From Chloroflexota bacterium (GTDB lineage: Bacteria > Chloroflexota > Dehalococcoidia > JACPEP01), in contig JACPEP010000008.1 of the NCBI GenBank assembly GCA_016183425.1, positions 85,048 to 149,047 on the forward strand: 64,000 bases of DNA, read 5' to 3'. Under the pieces are notes generated by a model. The model was given only the letters and a program-made list of their open reading frames with translations, had not been told where the DNA came from and ran no database searches. Both the position numbers and the translations under genes were made by a program. This document shows, piece by piece, positions 61,548-64,000 of this stretch; positions within the stretch are counted from its first letter, which is position 1, and the number at the start of each line of letters is the position of its first letter.

Positions 61548-62336
61548 GTGACGCAGCCACGCATCCTGAGCGCCTTAGTGGCGTTGCCCCTGGTTTTGAT
61601 CCTTACTTGGTTGGGCGAGCCGTGGTTCTCCGTCGCCATGGCCCTGGCGGCAGTGGTGGGGCTGTGGGAGTTTTGCACCATGGCCTCGGAGCTACCCAAA
61701 GGTTCTCTTTTTCTTCTGGGGGGCGCCGGCAGTATTTTGTTGGTTACCAGCCCTCATCTTCCCCAGCCTCAAGCCTTGCCCGCCATTCTAGTCGGGGTGG
61801 TGTTGGTCTCCTTGCTCCTCTCCTTGTCCCGCTTTCCCCACGGGCAGGCCGCCTGGAATTGGGCTTGGGTAGTGGCGGGCACTCTGTATCTTGGGCTAAC
61901 CCTTCGCCATTTTGTGCTGCTGGAGGAGATAGCCAAGGGCTGGGTCTATTTCACTATTTTGGCCACCTTCGCCACCGATACCGGCGCCTTCCTGGTGGGC
62001 CGAGCCTGGGGGAAACGGCCCCTGGCCAGAGCGATCAGCCCCCACAAAACAGTAGAGGGAACGTTGGGCGGGCTGATATGCGGGGCGGCGGTCTCCCTCA
62101 TTCTAGCCTACATCCTTAAACTCCCCCTGGACTGGCCCTCCGCCCTTGTCCTGGGGGTGCTGGCCTCTTCTTTCGCCCAATTGGGAGACCTGTCCGAATC
62201 GTGGCTGAAACGCTGCATGCAGGTCAAGGACGCCGGCTGGCTCGTTCCCGGCCACGGCGGCCTCCTGGATCGCCTGGACAGTCTCATCTTCTCAGGCGTA
62301 GTGGTATACTATTATGTTGCATGGATAGTGATGTAA
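61548..62336 (+). CDS. cdsA: Phosphatidate cytidylyltransferase
   Basis: CdsA makes CDP-diacylglycerol from phosphatidic acid and CTP. The 262-residue membrane protein has about eight helices and the C-terminal signature S-x-x-K-R-x2-K-D form: LGDLSESWLKRCMQVKDAGW, PGHGGLLDRLDSLIFS. The start is a GTG. Its last 16 bases overlap the dxr start. Confidence 0.95.
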   Translation: MTQPRILSALVALPLVLILTWLGEPWFSVAMALAAVVGLWEFCTMASELPKGSLFLLGGAGSILLVTSPHLPQPQALPAILVGVVLVSLLLSLSRFPHGQAAWNWAWVVAGTLYLGLTLRHFVLLEEIAKGWVYFTILATFATDTGAFLVGRAWGKRPLARAISPHKTVEGTLGGLICGAAVSLILAYILKLPLDWPSALVLGVLASSFAQLGDLSESWLKRCMQVKDAGWLVPGHGGLLDRLDSLIFSGVVVYYYVAWIVM

Positions 62337-63460
62337 AACACCTGGCTATTTTAGGCTCCACGGGCTCCATTGGCCGACAGACTCTGGAGGTGGTACGGGC
62401 CTTTCCCCACCGGCTGAAGGTGGTGGCCCTGGCGGCGGGCAGGAACAAGGCTCTTTTGGCGGAACAGGCCCGGGAGTTCAAGCCCAAGCTGGTTTTCCTC
62501 CAGGGCAAGGAAAGCCCCCTGGCTGACGAGGACTGGGATTATACCTTCTTGCCCATGCATGAGATGGTAACCCATCCCCAGGTGGACGTGGTGGTGGTGG
62601 CAACGGCGGGAAAGGCGGGCCTTTTACCCACCATGAGCGCCCTTCATGCGGGCAAAAGAGTGGCTCTGGCCAACAAGGAGGTGCTGGTCATGGCCGGGGA
62701 GTTGATCATCCAGGAAGCGAAGCGTCACGGCGGGCTTTTGCTGCCCGTTGACAGCGAGCACAGCGCTATATGGCAGTGCCTCCCCGAGGAGGGTGACCCG
62801 AGCACTATCTGTCGCATTCTCCTCACTGCCTCCGGCGGCCCCTTCTGGCATCTAAGCGCGGAAGAGGTGGAAAAAGTCACCGTGGCAGAAGCCCTTTCTC
62901 ACCCAACCTGGCGCATGGGAAGGAAGGTCACCGTGGACTCGGCTACCCTGATGAACAAGGGGATGGAGGTGATAGAAGCTCACTGGCTTTTCCACGTGTC
63001 CTACAGCCAAATCCAGGTGGTTATCCACCGGGAGAGCATCGTCCATTCTATGGTGGAGTTCATTGACGGTTCCATAAAGGCTCAGATAAGCCCACCGGAC
63101 ATGCGTCTTCCTATCCAGTATGCTCTATCCTATCCCCAGCGGTGGAGCAACGACCAGTTGCCCCATCTTGACCTCTCATCTGGCATTTCCTTAACCTTTC
63201 AGGGGGTGGAGAGGGGGCGTTTTCCGTGCCTGGACCTGGCGCTGGAGGTGGCCAAGCGGGGAGGCACCTACCCCGCCGTCCTCAGCGCCGCCGATGAGGT
63301 AGCCGTGGAGCTCTTTTTGGCCGGAGAGATGGGATTTGGAGACATTCACCGCCGTGTGGAGTCCGTCGTGGAGAGACACCAAGGGGTGAGCCATCCGTCT
63401 CTGGAAGAGATATTGGCGGCCGATGCCTGGGCGCGAGAGGTGGCCCGCGGTGGACTTTAG
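62321..63460 (+). CDS. dxr: 1-deoxy-D-xylulose 5-phosphate reductoisomerase
   Basis: Dxr commits to the MEP isoprenoid pathway with NADPH. The 379-residue protein has LAILGSTGSIGRQTLEVVRA, ALANKEVLVMAGELI, PVDSEHSAIWQCL, TASGGPFW, NKGMEVIEAHWLF and the H-REBIVHS-like VVIHRESIVHSMVEF. The ATG at 62321 lies inside the end of cdsA. The longer ORF is rejected because it runs through most of the cdsA C-terminus. Confidence 0.96.
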   Translation: MDSDVKHLAILGSTGSIGRQTLEVVRAFPHRLKVVALAAGRNKALLAEQAREFKPKLVFLQGKESPLADEDWDYTFLPMHEMVTHPQVDVVVVATAGKAGLLPTMSALHAGKRVALANKEVLVMAGELIIQEAKRHGGLLLPVDSEHSAIWQCLPEEGDPSTICRILLTASGGPFWHLSAEEVEKVTVAEALSHPTWRMGRKVTVDSATLMNKGMEVIEAHWLFHVSYSQIQVVIHRESIVHSMVEFIDGSIKAQISPPDMRLPIQYALSYPQRWSNDQLPHLDLSSGISLTFQGVERGRFPCLDLALEVAKRGGTYPAVLSAADEVAVELFLAGEMGFGDIHRRVESVVERHQGVSHPSLEEILAADAWAREVARGGL

Positions 63461-64000
63461 CTTCGTGGTAACCGCCCTTGCTTTTTTCGTGGCCATTCTA
63501 TTGCTTCTGGTGCTGAGCCACGAGCTGGGCCATTTTGTGGCCGCCCGGCTGTCTGGGGTTAAGATCCATGAGCTGGGCTTTGGCTACCCCCCCCGTCTCT
63601 TCTCCATCAAGAGGGGAGAGACGGAATATTCTCTGAACCTCCTTCCCCTGGGCGGCTTCGTTCGGCTGGTAGGTGAAGAAGACCCGAGAGAGCCCGGAAG
63701 CCTCGCCGGCAAAAGCATCCCCCTTCGGCTCCTGGTCCTAAGTGCCGGCTCCATTATGAACGCCCTGCTGCCCATCCTCCTTTTCTCCGCTAGCTTCGCC
63801 ATTCCCAAAGAGATAGTGACGGGACAGGTGGCGGTAAACAAGGTTACCCCCGGCTCTCCGGCGGAGAAAGCGGGCATCCAGGCAAACGATATTATCCTCA
63901 AAATCAACGACCGCACCATCAAAAACGTCCGGGAGGTCAGCTACAACGTTCATCTAAACCTGGGATCGGAAATAAGGCTGGTGCTGCGCAGCGGGCGGTT
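63450..64000 (+). CDS. rseP: RIP metalloprotease RseP/RasP (N-terminal part, cut by window edge)
   Basis: A site-2 protease that cleaves transmembrane regulators inside the membrane. The visible 183 residues start at a GTG overlapping dxr by 11 bases. The first helix ends in LLVLSHELGHFVAARL with the zinc motif HELGH. GFGYPPRLFSIKRGETEY, NLLPLGGFVRLVGE and a PDZ-like segment (VNKVTPGSPAEKAGIQANDI) follow. The C-terminal half lies beyond base 64000. Confidence 0.94.
   Translation, partial: MDFSFVVTALAFFVAILLLLVLSHELGHFVAARLSGVKIHELGFGYPPRLFSIKRGETEYSLNLLPLGGFVRLVGEEDPREPGSLAGKSIPLRLLVLSAGSIMNALLPILLFSASFAIPKEIVTGQVAVNKVTPGSPAEKAGIQANDIILKINDRTIKNVREVSYNVHLNLGSEIRLVLRSGR

Noticed and set aside
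1..64000. CRISPR array, rRNA genes, insertion sequence or integrase
   Set aside because: No regularly spaced short repeats, no rRNA-like conserved blocks, and no transposase or integrase motifs were found in any reading frame inspected.

Overview
The window looks like the chromosome of a high-GC, walled, probably anaerobic member of the Chloroflexota, perhaps Dehalococcoidia-like. This assignment is inference from gene order and gene content. The clues are a long division/cell-wall cluster, a short EF-Ts, a reductive-dehalogenase/QueG-like iron-sulfur protein inside the rpsB-tsf-pyrH-frr block, and UbiD and solute-binding-protein gene sets. A full murein pathway argues against the wall-less cultivated Dehalococcoides.

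Layout. (1) 1-16.5 kb, minus strand: a complete dcw operon read from mraZ to ftsZ (mraZ, rsmH, ftsL, ftsI, murF, mraY, murD, ftsW, murG, a CvpA-like gene, murC, murB, ddl, ftsQ, ftsA, ftsZ). The genes mostly overlap or abut, murE is absent, and a three-box MraZ operator lies next to the promoter. (2) 16.6-19.1 kb: a DUF6941-like protein, a BrnT/BrnA-like toxin-antitoxin pair with its own promoter and palindrome, and a CPA2 antiporter. (3) 19.1-23.5 kb, minus strand: a five-gene operon with two UbiD-family decarboxylase homologues, an Asp/Glu racemase-like enzyme and two zinc-ribbon proteins. (4) 23.6-35.8 kb, plus strand, from a promoter back-to-back with the UbiD promoter: five paralogous guanidino-modifying (arginine deiminase/amidinotransferase fold) enzymes, three Tat-type lipoprotein solute-binding proteins, a degenerate M20 peptidase homologue and a recombination scar. 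(5) 35.9-42.6 kb: a fourth solute-binding protein, three small cupins and a cupin remnant on the minus strand, then a bicupin and an EutA-like reactivase on the plus strand. Regions 4 and 5 look like one accessory catabolic or uptake locus and are the best candidate for an undescribed system.

(6) 42.7-47.2 kb, minus strand: an iron-uptake operon with FTR1 fused to DUF2318, two FtsX-type permeases and an ATPase, behind a perfect consensus promoter. (7) 47.4-51.4 kb: a flavin-reductase-like/UbiA prenyltransferase fusion and an orphan xanthine-dehydrogenase-type molybdenum subunit. (8) 51.5-56.8 kb: a scarred low-GC stretch with a 3' tRNA fragment, two hypothetical genes, tandem 117-bp repeats, an AbrB/PIN toxin-antitoxin pair, gene relics, a secreted cupin protein and a broken c-type cytochrome. 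(9) 57.1-64 kb, plus strand: the housekeeping run rpsB, tsf, pyrH, (Fe-S protein), frr, uppS, cdsA, dxr, rseP. The last gene runs off the window, as ftsZ does at the other end.

All identifications come from reading the translations. No database search was run, and start codons were chosen from ribosome-binding sites and overlaps.
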